Assembly: GCA_026395675.1 (NCBI GenBank)
Contig: JAPLYF010000028.1
Span: forward strand, 1 to 30,239
Direction of reading: 5' to 3'
DNA from: Candidatus Parcubacteria bacterium
GTDB lineage: Bacteria > Patescibacteriota > Patescibacteriia > CAIXNZ01
Length of the DNA stretch: 30,239 nucleotides
The notes beneath the pieces were generated by a model. That model saw only the letters and a list, made by a program, of their open reading frames with translations, ran no database searches and had not been told where the DNA came from. Within the stretch, counting starts at the first letter, position 1. The number at the start of each line of letters is the position of its first letter. Positions 1 to 6,060 of the stretch are shown here, one piece after another. A program made the translations under genes and the position numbers.

Positions 1-2
1 AA

Positions 3-89
3 GAAGATGAAGAAAGTGAAGGGGTAATTTATTTTTCCAGCGGCTCTAAAGGGCCATGGTTAAAAATTGGAGAAATTATCATTTACTAA
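3..89 (+). CDS. C-terminal end of a secreted-protein paralogue (5' end outside window)
   Basis: The open frame enters the window at base 3 and stops with TAA at 87-89. Its last residues (GVIYFSSGSKGPWLKIGEII) resemble the end of the next gene (GIYYSTGKKVAWSKIDQIIL), so the two look like tandem paralogues. An intrinsic terminator follows at 108-136, consistent with a true gene end. Only 28 residues are visible and no function can be assigned beyond the relation to the next gene. Confidence 0.6.
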   Translation, partial: EDEESEGVIYFSSGSKGPWLKIGEIIIY

Positions 90-107
90 TTTTCACAGAT
101 TAAAAAT

Positions 108-136
108 AAGCGATCCCCAAAAAGGGTCGCTTTTTT
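108..136 (+). terminator. Rho-independent terminator
   Basis: The arms AAGCGATCCC and GGGTCGCTT pair with one bulged T, and six T follow. It closes the partial gene ending at 89. The U-tract runs almost directly into the TTGACA of the next promoter. Confidence 0.85.
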
Positions 137-137
137 C

Positions 138-165
138 TTGACAAATTAAGGAATTTATGTAAACT
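138..165 (+). promoter_or_regulatory. Sigma70-type promoter for the 212 gene
   Basis: A perfect TTGACA at 138-143 is followed after 16 bases by TAAACT, a 4/6 match to the -10. A clear Shine-Dalgarno (AAGGAGG, 199-205) precedes the ATG at 212. Confidence 0.6.
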
Positions 166-211
166 AAAGACATGAACCTTTGGTTCTTTTAAATTCAAAA
201 GGAGGAAGAAA

Positions 212-1405
212 ATGAAGAAGACAGTTAAAGTGGTAATGGTTCTAGTTATATTGGTAATTTGGGTAGGGTTTGTTTTAGGCCAAGATTCTGTTCCCGAAGG
301 AGCACAATTATCTCCAGCAGATGCAAAATCCAAAATTATCAAAGTAATGGCCAGCAATGCAAAAAAAAGAATTACCACGCCCTATATTGTGAAATGCTAT
401 GTGGATATGACGAACCAAGAAAATCCGCCGAGTAAAGTTATCCCGGAGATGTTGCAGGGATTGAGCCAGTCAAAATATGTCAGCCAAAACAAGGTAACCT
501 TAAAATTGTTTACCAATGCCAAAAGGGAAGATGCCTTGAATTTTTTGGCCGAGATAATGGTGGCTAATTCAATTGATCCCGAACCCATTTTAGCCAAACT
601 GAATTTCCATGCGATTTTTTTATACAAAGGCTATATGCAGCGTGGATTAGTAACCTTATCCATACCAGAGCAACGCACAGAGCTTACTAATTTTTTAGGA
701 ACCGGATTGGATTATACTTGGGCTCAATTTGACCAGTTGATTGACGAAAAGGCGCCAATACAACCAAAAGCAGAACCCACTCAGTCAGGCGTGGAATATT
801 ATATTGATTTTTTTGCCATGACAGCAGTTTTTGTTGACATGGGCATTGATCAATATTTCCAGGAGCTAAACAAAAAGGTAGAGGAAAATAATGGCAAGCC
901 TCCCGAGATTGCCACTGATTATGCCATTATCTATTATTTTTCCGCTGAACCCAAAGACTGCGCTTCTTGCCGAACCGATCTTGAAAATATGCTGGAAAAA
1001 ATCTTTTACGATTCCAAGCTGGCAAAAGAAGGTAAATTGAGTTTGATTTTGCTAACAACCAGTAAACAGCAGACATTAAGGGATCAGATATCAACTGCCT
1101 TGGCGCGGATTTTTTTCCGTCGAGGCGGTTTTGAAAAGGGTAGTTTGCCAACGCCAGAAGAAGTCAAGGCATTGTTAGAAAGAGTAAACTTCCAAGTACG
1201 GTTTGAAGTCAGCTTCGCTGATGTGGGAATTGAAAAAGATTTCAAAAATAAACCAAAATCAAAAGTCTTCCCATTAGTGATTGTTTGCGGGCCATCTTCA
1301 AGCGGGAATTTTGAAGATAGAAAAGGCATCTATTACTCAACCGGGAAAAAGGTTGCTTGGTCCAAAATTGACCAGATCATTTTGGCTCAAACCCAGAAAC
1401 GCTAG
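212..1405 (+). CDS. Secreted or membrane-anchored protein of unknown function, possibly thioredoxin-like
   Basis: The 397-aa product starts with a signal peptide or signal anchor: Lys-Lys near the start, then a hydrophobic stretch ending about residue 23 near VLGQ. The start is set by AAGGAGG 6 bases upstream. The sequence looks two-part. The second half has a strand followed by DCASCRTDL (CxxC, about residues 249-252), an arrangement seen in thioredoxin folds, but no standard WCGPC site is present. The tail matches that of the preceding partial gene, so this is one member of a tandem pair, each with its own terminator and promoter. The paralogy is visible in the sequence; an extracytoplasmic redox or adhesion role would be speculation. 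Confidence 0.75.
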   Translation: MKKTVKVVMVLVILVIWVGFVLGQDSVPEGAQLSPADAKSKIIKVMASNAKKRITTPYIVKCYVDMTNQENPPSKVIPEMLQGLSQSKYVSQNKVTLKLFTNAKREDALNFLAEIMVANSIDPEPILAKLNFHAIFLYKGYMQRGLVTLSIPEQRTELTNFLGTGLDYTWAQFDQLIDEKAPIQPKAEPTQSGVEYYIDFFAMTAVFVDMGIDQYFQELNKKVEENNGKPPEIATDYAIIYYFSAEPKDCASCRTDLENMLEKIFYDSKLAKEGKLSLILLTTSKQQTLRDQISTALARIFFRRGGFEKGSLPTPEEVKALLERVNFQVRFEVSFADVGIEKDFKNKPKSKVFPLVIVCGPSSSGNFEDRKGIYYSTGKKVAWSKIDQIILAQTQKR

Positions 1406-1413
1406 ATTTAAAT

Positions 1414-1444
1414 AAGCGGTCCCGCATAGCGGGATCGCTTTTTT
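1414..1444 (+). terminator. Rho-independent terminator
   Basis: AAGCG-g-TCCCGC / GCGGGA-t-CGCTT forms an 11-bp stem with one mismatch and an ATA loop, followed by six T. The tail CGCTTTTTTCTTGACAAA is identical to the one after the preceding paralogue (128-145). Confidence 0.9.
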
Positions 1445-1445
1445 C

Positions 1446-1474
1446 TTGACAAAGGTTTAAATTTAGTATATAAT
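1446..1474 (+). promoter_or_regulatory. Perfect-consensus sigma70 promoter upstream of typA
   Basis: TTGACA (1446-1451), a 17-base spacer and TATAAT (1469-1474) match the consensus at all 12 positions. Expected start of transcription is about 1481, which gives a leader of about 185 nt before the typA ATG. Confidence 0.85.
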
Positions 1475-1498
1475 TAAGCATATAAATGATAAATTTAT

Positions 1499-1526
1499 CC
1501 AGCTGACGGTCAGCGGATTTTTTTTA
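1499..1526 (+). terminator. Terminator-like hairpin about 20 nt into the typA leader
   Basis: GCTGAC (1502-1507) and GTCAGC (1509-1514) are perfectly complementary with flanking CC/GG, and are followed by A and eight T. The position just after the predicted start suggests attenuation or a ~45 nt terminated RNA. Confidence 0.5.
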
Positions 1527-1583
1527 TTTTTTATTGCTTAATTAAGATATTTTGGAGGATTTATTTAAGAAAAATAAAAAATA

Positions 1584-1651
1584 ATCCGCCGTAGCTTTAC
1601 CCGTCCTCCGCAGTCCCGCACCGCGGGACGGAGGGTGGAGCGAAGGCGGAT
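1584..1651 (+). repeat. Long imperfect palindrome (RIP/REP-like intergenic repeat)
   Basis: ATCCGCC at 1584 pairs with GGCGGAT at 1645-1651. TCCCGC and GCGGGA pair in the centre, with several further matched blocks between. It is much more GC-rich than its surroundings and ends 14 bases before the typA ATG, so it is in the 5' leader and leaves little room for a Shine-Dalgarno. It resembles the dispersed palindromes at 5935, 8040 and 27066 in style. Confidence 0.7.
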
Positions 1652-1664
1652 ATATTCAAATTTT

Positions 1665-3479
1665 ATGAATAATATTAGAAATGTTGCTATCATCGCTCAT
1701 GTGGACCACGGCAAAACTACGCTGGTGGATGCTTTGTTGCGCCAATCAAAAACTAATTTAAATAAAGATGTTGTTAATACGGACTTAATCATGGACAGCA
1801 ATGAATTGGAAAAAGAACGCGGCATTACAATTTTTTCTAAAAATGCTTCGGTTATTTGGCAAGATGATAAGATTAATATAATTGATACCCCGGGACATGC
1901 TGATTTTGGCGGGGAAGTAGAGCGCGTTTTAAATATGGCTGACGGCTGTCTGCTTTTAGTTGATGCCAAAGAAGGACCAATGCCACAGACACGCTTTGTT
2001 TTGAAAAAGGCCTTGGAAATGGGTTTGAAAATTATTGTGGTGATTAATAAAATTGATAAGCCAGATGCCAGGCCTGATTTTGTTTTGGATAAGACCATGG
2101 AATTATTTATGGAGCTTGGCGCTGATGATCAGGCCTTAAATTTTCCTGTTATTTACGCGGCTGCCAAACAAGGCAAAGCCGGTTTAGATAATGATTTAAG
2201 CAAGATGTTAGATATTAGTCCTGTTTTTGAGGCAATTTTAAAACATATACCGGCGTTTTTAGGCGATGCAAATTTGCCATTACAAATGCTGGTCACGAAT
2301 ATTACCGGTGATAATTTTAAGGGCAGAATTGCCATTGGCCGGGTTCATAATGGCAAAATTAAAGCAGGTCAGGAAATAATGCATATCAATCGTGAGGGAC
2401 AAATGAAAAAATATCGCCTGGTCTCTTTGATGACCTTTTTTGGTTTAAACAGAATTGAAACAAAGGAAGTATTAGCCGGAGACATTGCGGCTGTTGCCGG
2501 CATTGATGAGGTTAATATCGGAGAAACAATTGCCGAGCCAGATAATCCCAAGGCCTTGCCGCTTTTAAATATTGACGAACCAACAATTAAAATGGGAATT
2601 ATGGTTAATGACTCACCTTTTGCCGGGAGAGAAGGTAAATATTCCACTTCGCGCCAAATCAAGGAACGATTATATAAAGAATTAGAAACTGATATGGCTT
2701 TGCGAGTTGAGGATGGGTTAAAAGGTGATTGGGTAATTTCCGGTCGCGGCGAATTGCATTTGGCGATTTTAATTGAACGCATGAGGCGAGAGGGCTATGA
2801 ATTTCAGGTTTCCAGACCCCAGGTTATCACCAAAGAAATCAATGGCCAAAAATTAACTCCTTATGAAAGAGTTTTTATTGAAGTACCGGAGGCCTACTAT
2901 GGTTCAGTCATGCAAAAATTAGGCAGCCGCAAAGGGGAATTAAAAGAAATGAAAACAATTGAGAGCATTGTTTATCTGGAATTTATTGTGCCAACCCGCG
3001 GTTTATTTGGTTATCGCAGCGAATTTTTAACTGATTCCCATGGTTTAGGCATTATCAATACCACTTTTTATCAGTATTTACCCGATCCTAATAATTGGAA
3101 AGATAGAGAACAAGGTTCTTTGGTTGCGCATGAAAGCGGGATAACCAATCTTTATGGTTTGATTAATGTTCAGGGCAGAGGTGTTTTATTTTTTGGGTCG
3201 GGAATCCCTGTTTACGTAGGCCAGGTAGTCGGCCAGAATTCGCGCAGCAATGATATCCGGGTTAATGTCTGCAAAACTAAACAACTTTCTAATATGCGCT
3301 CCAAGGGCGAGGGCTCTGATGAGCATTTTAATGCGCCTAAAATAATGGATTTGGAAGACGCGCTGGAATATATTGGGGATGATGAATTAGTGGAAGTTAC
3401 GCCCAAAAATATCCGCATTAGAAAAATTATTTTAAATGCTCTGACTGCCAAAAGAATGGCTCGCGCTAGCCATGATTAA
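1665..3479 (+). CDS. typA: Ribosome-associated translational GTPase TypA/BipA
   Basis: About 604 aa, the usual family length. G1 is AHVDHGKTTL near residue 11, G2 lies in the ERGITIFSK segment, G3 is DTPGHADFGGEV and G4 is NKID, typical of EF-G-like translational GTPases. The C-terminal GLFGYRSEFLTDSHGLGI and the GRGELHL block are TypA signatures. The protein binds the 70S ribosome and helps 50S assembly or translation under stress. A GTG at 1635 would extend it by ten residues, but the ATG at 1665 starts directly at the conserved MNNIRNVAIIAHVDHGK, so I prefer it. No good Shine-Dalgarno precedes it. Transcription is likely from 1446-1474. Confidence 0.95.
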   Translation: MNNIRNVAIIAHVDHGKTTLVDALLRQSKTNLNKDVVNTDLIMDSNELEKERGITIFSKNASVIWQDDKINIIDTPGHADFGGEVERVLNMADGCLLLVDAKEGPMPQTRFVLKKALEMGLKIIVVINKIDKPDARPDFVLDKTMELFMELGADDQALNFPVIYAAAKQGKAGLDNDLSKMLDISPVFEAILKHIPAFLGDANLPLQMLVTNITGDNFKGRIAIGRVHNGKIKAGQEIMHINREGQMKKYRLVSLMTFFGLNRIETKEVLAGDIAAVAGIDEVNIGETIAEPDNPKALPLLNIDEPTIKMGIMVNDSPFAGREGKYSTSRQIKERLYKELETDMALRVEDGLKGDWVISGRGELHLAILIERMRREGYEFQVSRPQVITKEINGQKLTPYERVFIEVPEAYYGSVMQKLGSRKGELKEMKTIESIVYLEFIVPTRGLFGYRSEFLTDSHGLGIINTTFYQYLPDPNNWKDREQGSLVAHESGITNLYGLINVQGRGVLFFGSGIPVYVGQVVGQNSRSNDIRVNVCKTKQLSNMRSKGEGSDEHFNAPKIMDLEDALEYIGDDELVEVTPKNIRIRKIILNALTAKRMARASHD

Positions 3480-3512
3480 AAACCTTAAAGTGTTTTCTGC
3501 TCTCAAATAATG

Positions 3513-3521
3513 TGGTATAAT
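3513..3521 (+). promoter_or_regulatory. Extended -10 promoter for the TrmB gene
   Basis: TGGTATAAT gives TGN plus a perfect TATAAT, with only a poor -35. The identical nonamer occurs at 27212-27220. Expected start is about 3528, giving an ~87 nt leader. Confidence 0.6.
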
Positions 3522-3528
3522 AAAATTA

Positions 3529-3601
3529 AGTTTAAAGTGAAAAGTTTAAAGTTTCGTTTTATAGAGAGCTTTTAACTTTACAAACTTTCTGCTTTATAAC
3601 T
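3529..3601 (+). repeat. Nested inverted repeat in the TrmB leader
   Basis: Repeats of AAGTTTAAAGT (3529-3555) are complementary to AACTTTACAAACTTT (3575-3589) and a further AACTTTTTAC. A low-complexity palindromic block of this type also precedes the gene at 27326. Confidence 0.5.
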
Positions 3602-3614
3602 TTTTACTAAATTT

Positions 3615-4169
3615 ATGATAAATTATCAAGAATTAAAAAAATTAGGCCTGTCAGATAAGGAGTCAAAATTATATTTGACTTCATTGCAGCGCGGTCCGGA
3701 AACCGCGCCGACTTTGGCCAAGCTGTCTGACATTGTCAGGCCGACTGCTTATGTGATTATTGATGCCCTGGTTAAAAAAGGTTTGATGAGTAGTACTGCC
3801 AAAGGCAAAAAAACTTACTATGCTGCTGAAGCCCCAGAGCATCTTTTAAGCTTGGTGCGTTTGCAAAAAAGAGAAATTGAGGAAACTGAAAGAGAATTAA
3901 CAAAGTTAATCCCTCAATTAGAGGCCTTAGCCAATATCAAAGGGGCAAAACCGAAAGTTAGAGTGTTTGAAGGCAAGGAGGGCTTAAATTCAATCAGAGA
4001 AATTTTGTTTAAAATTAAAACAAAGGGGATAGATGTTTATGATAAATACGTGGCTATTTATACATTTAAAGATAATATAATGGGAATTTTTATTGAAAAT
4101 GAAGACATTGCCAGGACTTTAAAATCTATTTTTGAATTATGTTGGTCGGGCAAAAAAGATAATAAATAA
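3615..4169 (+). CDS. TrmB-family transcriptional regulator with a shortened effector domain
   Basis: The N-terminal winged helix-turn-helix (about residues 1-75, LGLSDKESKLYLTSLQRGP and LAKLSDIVRPTAYVIIDALV) and the following coiled coil (about 80-110) are typical TrmB. In this family a region of roughly 70 residues normally separates the coiled coil/KFYEG-like segment from the terminal VAIYTFKDNIMG...FELCW block. Here GIDVYDKY runs straight into VAIYTF, so most of the phospholipase-D-like effector region seems deleted in frame. The protein is 184 aa against roughly 250. It may still bind DNA but probably cannot sense the usual ligand. There is no Shine-Dalgarno at the ATG. Confidence 0.8.
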   Translation: MINYQELKKLGLSDKESKLYLTSLQRGPETAPTLAKLSDIVRPTAYVIIDALVKKGLMSSTAKGKKTYYAAEAPEHLLSLVRLQKREIEETERELTKLIPQLEALANIKGAKPKVRVFEGKEGLNSIREILFKIKTKGIDVYDKYVAIYTFKDNIMGIFIENEDIARTLKSIFELCWSGKKDNK

Positions 4170-4228
4170 AAACAATCTATCATTGATTTATAAAGCTAAT
4201 ATTAGCTAAAAATAATTTTATAAAAGAA

Positions 4229-4259
4229 AAAATGTCTATAAGCTATTGACATTTTTTTT
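4229..4259 (+). terminator. Rho-independent terminator of the TrmB gene
   Basis: AAAATGTC (4229-4236) pairs with GACATTTT (4248-4255) and continues into eight T. The right arm overlaps the TTGACA of the next promoter. Confidence 0.75.
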
Positions 4260-4274
4260 AATTTATGATAAAAT
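4246..4274 (+). promoter_or_regulatory. Strong promoter opening the island
   Basis: TTGACA (4246-4251), 17 bases, then TAAAAT (4269-4274) preceded by TGA (extended -10). Expected start is about 4281. Confidence 0.8.
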
Positions 4275-4312
4275 ATGAAATCCCATTCTAAGGAGGTCTA
4301 GATGAACGGAAT

Positions 4313-4357
4313 ATGAAATCTATTCTGGCAAAAGCGCTAAGTGTTAGAGATTATTAA
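4313..4357 (+). CDS. Possible 14-aa peptide (MKSILAKALSVRDY)
   Basis: The ATG overlaps the stop of the four-codon ORF at 4302-4316 (ATGA), an arrangement that allows termination-reinitiation behind AAGGAGG at 4290-4296. The ORF runs into the 17-bp hairpin at 4336-4372. It is too short for a coding-statistics argument. Confidence 0.25.
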   Translation: MKSILAKALSVRDY

Positions 4358-4372
4358 TCTTTAACACTTAGC
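4336..4372 (+). other. 17-bp perfect hairpin (one G-U), 3-nt loop
   Basis: GCTAAGTGTTAGAGATT pairs with AATCTTTAACACTTAGC around an ATT loop. There is no U-tract, so it is not a simple terminator. It is long enough to be an RNase III substrate. Confidence 0.7.
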
Positions 4373-4611
4373 AAAACTTAAACCAGCTAGATTATCAGCG
4401 TTAATCTGACTTCTATGAATGGATAGGATAGGAGGTGAAATAACAATGGACGGAATATGATAACCACCACACTATGAGCTGAAAACCAGCAAGCCAAATC
4501 CTGAAGAAAACCAGGCAGCAATTACTGGATTAGCGAACCCTATTCAACTTGAGAAAAGGTTCTGATCCTAAAAAAAACAAAAGGTTGACAATGGAGGTAA
4601 AAAGGTGAACG

Positions 4612-4701
4612 ATGACGAATAACCTGGCTTGGATTATGTCTGTTCCGCGGGCTTATCGAGGAAAAGTCATGAAGATCCTTGGCAAAGCCAAAAACAGCTA
4701 A
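4612..4701 (+). CDS. Possible 29-aa basic small protein
   Basis: ATG to TAA encodes MTNNLAWIMSVPRAYRGKVM followed by KILGKAKNS. GGAGGT (4594-4599) lies 12 bases upstream and AAAGGTG about 4 bases upstream of the ATG. A six-codon ORF (4591-4608, M-E-V-K-R) immediately precedes it. The product is basic and partly amphipathic. Its KILGKA end resembles the KSILAKA of the 14-aa peptide at 4313. Function unknown. Confidence 0.35.
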   Translation: MTNNLAWIMSVPRAYRGKVMKILGKAKNS

Positions 4702-4876
4702 TTCCAACACTATCTGAGTGCCTACAAATTCGAAACAAAAATTTTGAACTAGCTCAGAAAGTCAGTCAACTTAGTCCCAGCAGAAGAAAATTACTCCACG
4801 GTACATTCAATTTGAGTAAACTAAGGAGTTCTGGGATTCAATAAAAAAGAAAAAAACAAAAATATTACGCTTTATA

Positions 4877-4911
4877 CTCTCGGATTTTTATCCGAGAGAT
4901 TTTATTTTTTG
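4877..4911 (+). terminator. Strong Rho-independent terminator
   Basis: CTCTCGGAT / ATCCGAGAG, 9 bp with a TTTT loop, followed by ATTTTATTTTTT. Confidence 0.9.
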
Positions 4912-4999
4912 TATAATCAAAACTGACTTTTTATTTAGTTTAAAACCCTTGATTTTATTGGCTTTTTATGCTAATTTAAATGATTTCATCTATGGGCTC

Positions 5000-5028
5000 T
5001 TGACAAATTTTTTTAGATATGCTAAGAT
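5000..5028 (+). promoter_or_regulatory. Strong promoter of the large structured RNA
   Basis: TTGACA (5000-5005), 17 bases, then TAAGAT (5023-5028) with TGC directly upstream (extended -10). Expected start is about 5035. Confidence 0.8.
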
Positions 5029-5034
5029 GCTATA

Positions 5035-5908
5035 TTAACTAAAAAAAAGTTTTTTGGAAAAAAGTTAGCAGAGGGAATAGTACAAATAAGATTTTGCAGC
5101 ATTGATTCCGAAAGCCCCAAGAATTGGGAGTCAATCTGGTCTTATTTGCACTATCCTCTTTGATAAAACAAAGAGTCCCATGCTTATCGTGTCGTACATC
5201 TTTAAAAATTATAAATTCACTGCGTGCTTTTGCAGCTTTATAAAACTAAGGCTCCAGAATGAACGCAGTGAAAAATGCTGGTAGGAAAATTTTTCTACTG
5301 CGGCTTGCCAAAATGACCTGGGAGTATTTCCTACTTCCGAGTCCTGGGTTACCTTGTTAACCATTGTCCTTAGATCATTGATCAGAGCAAATAAGTCCCT
5401 AAAGGACGATTCAAAGATAAGCCAGGATTCTCAGTCCATTGAAAAAGGGACTGATTGGGAGAGGGAAATCTCCGACGACTTATCTGCGATTTCAGTAATG
5501 ATTATTTGCTAAAGGGTTAAAAACCCTTGATTAATAGGAGGACTGTCTAACGAGGTTACTTCAATAAGACAGATGTTTTAAACGTCATTTGTCTCAGTGC
5601 ATTTGGCAAGCACTAACGCAAGTAAAAACAGCTAGTCGTTATAGCAAGGGATGACTAAACTGTTTTTACTTGGAGGAACAGCAACACTCTGGATTTCTTG
5701 CAGCTCTTTATCCCGCAACGCGGGAAACCTTAATTTCTTTTTGCCTTTACTCTTTTGCCAAGGGCGATCATGCTCGCGGTGATTTCACGGCAAAGGACTT
5801 GGGCTGCGAATTGAGGTTACTTCAATAAAAGATTAATAACTGGTATCAGTTGCTAGAGTGTTGGCTGTTCCAAACTTAAAAACTAAAGGGGCCCTATGCC
5901 CTTTTTTT
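5035..5908 (+). ncRNA. Candidate large, highly structured non-coding RNA (~870 nt) upstream of the TROVE gene
   Basis: A strong promoter (5000-5028) and a terminator (5885-5908) bound about 870 nt without any ORF that has a ribosome-binding site. The segment is dense in complementary blocks. 5070-5091 pairs with 5140-5159 (about 19 bp, GA bulge), enclosing 5101-5107/5129-5135 and CCCAA/TTGGG. 5216-5225 pairs with 5263-5272 (10 bp). 5339-5347 pairs with 5422-5430 (9 bp). 5386-5394 pairs with 5502-5510 (9 bp). 5512-5518 pairs with 5522-5528. 5620-5631 pairs with 5660-5671 (12 bp, with 7 more inside). 5675-5690 pairs with 5855-5871 (16 bp, one bulge), enclosing GCAGCTC/GGGCTGC and TCCCGC/GCGGGA. 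GAGGTTACTTCAATAA occurs twice (5552, 5813). Ro60 proteins bind Y RNAs, commonly encoded nearby, so this is the natural partner candidate. The 5070-5159 arm is about Y-RNA sized. A ROOL/GOLLD-class large RNA is the alternative. Confidence 0.65.
5885..5908 (+). terminator. Rho-independent terminator of the large RNA
   Basis: AAAGGG (5885-5890) pairs with CCCTTT (5899-5904) around GCCCTATG, within a run of seven T. Confidence 0.7.
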
Positions 5909-5934
5909 ATATCTTATAAATATATTTTGCTATG

Positions 5935-5969
5935 CAATCCGTAGTTCTGCATAGCAGAACGTAGGATTG
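5935..5969 (+). repeat. Palindromic intergenic repeat, copy 1
   Basis: CAATCC-gta-GTTCTGC-ata-GCAGAAC-gta-GGATTG. The same element with one internal change is at 8040-8074. It sits in the leader region of the TROVE gene, at the same place as in the 8144 leader. Confidence 0.8.
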
Positions 5970-5982
5970 TAGGATTTAAAAA

Positions 5983-6005
5983 GCACATTAGCACAGCTAG
6001 TGTGC
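5983..6005 (+). promoter_or_regulatory. Family 2 leader hairpin, TROVE copy
   Basis: GCACATTAGC / GCTAGTGTGC, 10 bp with an ACA loop. It corresponds to 8088-8110 and 9787-9807 with compensatory base changes. AAGGAGGT follows at 6050-6057, right before the TROVE ATG at 6061. Confidence 0.65.
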
Positions 6006-6060
6006 AAGGTACATTACAATTTTTTAACCAACCAATAACTTAGGACAAAGGAGGTCCCAG

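Larger units (their letters stand above)
4281..4911 (+). ncRNA. Candidate ~630 nt transcript with micro-ORFs; mostly non-coding
   Basis: Bounded by the promoter at 4246-4274 and the strong terminator at 4877-4911. No ORF longer than 71 codons exists inside, and that one (4629-4844) has a TTG start and no Shine-Dalgarno. Three AGGAGG-type sites occur. Two are followed by near-identical four-codon ORFs, ATGAACGGAATATGA at 4302 and ATGGACGGAATATGA at 4446, encoding M-N/D-G-I-stop. The third precedes small ORFs at 4591 and 4612. A 17-bp hairpin lies at 4336-4372. The whole could be a leader or regulatory RNA, a set of tiny peptide genes, or a decayed gene. Confidence 0.45.

Noticed and set aside
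4446..4563. Recoded TGA, because codons continue in frame after M-D-G-I-TGA-TAA
   Set aside because: A TAA follows at once, and many normal genes here end in TGA with correct family lengths, so the code is standard.
4552..4575. T-loop-like GGTTCTGATCC, possible tRNA-like module as in YrlA
   Set aside because: The loop lacks the conserved R57-A58 pattern, and no acceptor or anticodon arms could be matched around it. No tRNA gene was found anywhere in the window.
4629..4844. 71-codon ORF in the first island transcript
   Set aside because: TTG start, no Shine-Dalgarno, and it overlaps the better-supported 29-codon ORF in another frame. A -1 frameshift joining the two was considered, but no convincing slippery heptamer is present.
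5102..5284. 60-codon ORF inside the large RNA
   Set aside because: No ribosome-binding site, and it runs through strong hairpin arms; it looks like a chance frame.
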